A program made the translations under genes and the position numbers. DNA of 7,230 nucleotides from assembly GCA_031401535.1 (NCBI GenBank), contig JANNRP010000294.1, positions 1 through 7,230 on the forward strand, given 5' to 3'. This DNA is from JAKFWF01 sp031401535. Lineage in GTDB: Bacteria; Pseudomonadota; Alphaproteobacteria; Rhizobiales; Hyphomicrobiaceae. The stretch's first letter is position 1. The number at the start of each line of letters is the position of its first letter. Positions 7,084 through 7,230 of the stretch are shown in pieces. Below the pieces are notes generated by a model. That model had not been told where the DNA came from. It did not search any database and was given only the letters and a program-made list of their open reading frames with translations.

Positions 7084-7230
7084 TCAAGCAATGCGGAGCA
7101 TGGCGCCGTCGACGGGGATAGCAGCACCGCTGATATACCCAGCCATCGGCGACGCCAGGAACGCAACAAGATTGGCGATGTCGTCGGGTTCGCCGAAGCG
7201 CCCCATCGGGATGAACTGCTTGATAAATGC
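7084..7230 (-). CDS. Short-chain dehydrogenase/reductase (SDR), C-terminal end, cut by window edge
   Basis: The minus strand from the right edge is open for 48 codons to a TGA at 7086-7084. The visible end reads IPMGRFGEPDDIANLVAFLAS followed by GYISGAAIPVDGAM. This is the standard C-terminus of classical FabG-like SDR enzymes: the P-x-GRxGxPxDIA loop, the helix VAFLAS, and the final strand YISG-x-x-I-PVDG, which forms part of the tetramer interface. The Rossmann cofactor site and the Ser-Tyr-Lys catalytic residues are outside the window, so the substrate and cofactor are unknown. It lies 15 nt upstream of the DmsC-like gene in the same direction, so the two may be co-transcribed. Confidence 0.92.
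   Translation of the reverse strand, partial: AFIKQFIPMGRFGEPDDIANLVAFLASPMAGYISGAAIPVDGAMLRIA

Noticed and set aside
1..7230. CRISPR arrays, tRNA/rRNA genes, insertion sequences, attachment sites
   Set aside because: No regularly spaced repeats, transposase-like frames, terminal inverted repeats or tRNA-like cloverleaf sequences were seen on either strand by eye.

Overview
The window looks like chromosomal DNA of a GC-rich Gram-negative bacterium, most likely an alphaproteobacterium of the Rhizobiales/Bradyrhizobium type. This rests on three recalled resemblances: the CrtW-type ketolase, which looks much like the Bradyrhizobium enzyme; an Omp25-like beta-barrel protein with a cleavable signal peptide; and the tightly packed, overlapping gene style. 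No alignment could be run, so the taxon is an inference.

Layout. Positions 1-347 (minus strand) hold the N-terminal part of an outer-membrane beta-barrel protein that runs off the left edge. An AT-rich spacer of about 190 bp follows. Positions 542-4476 (minus strand) are a compact four-gene operon, transcribed right to left: crtE (geranylgeranyl diphosphate synthase), an ABC-transporter ATPase, an ABC-2 type permease, and crtW (beta-carotene 4-ketolase). The junctions are +1 nt, a 1-nt overlap (TGATG) and +8 nt, so co-transcription and coupled translation are very likely. A divergent spacer of about 130 bp separates this operon from crtI (phytoene desaturase, plus strand, 4610-6133). The crtI 3' end overlaps by 22 bp, tail to tail, with a DmsC-type membrane anchor gene (minus strand, 6112-7068). 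Fifteen nt upstream of that gene is the 3' end of a short-chain dehydrogenase gene that runs off the right edge.

How the genes work together. CrtE makes C20 geranylgeranyl diphosphate. Phytoene synthase (CrtB) would join two of these into phytoene, CrtI would desaturate phytoene to lycopene, a cyclase (CrtY or another type) would make beta-carotene, and CrtW would add 4-keto groups to give echinenone and canthaxanthin. CrtB and the cyclase are not in this window and must lie elsewhere if the pathway is complete.

The most unusual point is a complete two-gene ABC exporter (DrrA/DrrB-like ATPase plus ABC-2 permease) placed between crtE and crtW in the same operon. It suggests a membrane export or lipid-handling step tied to ketocarotenoid production. 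The right-hand genes (DmsC-like anchor and SDR) have no visible link to carotenoids beyond adjacency.
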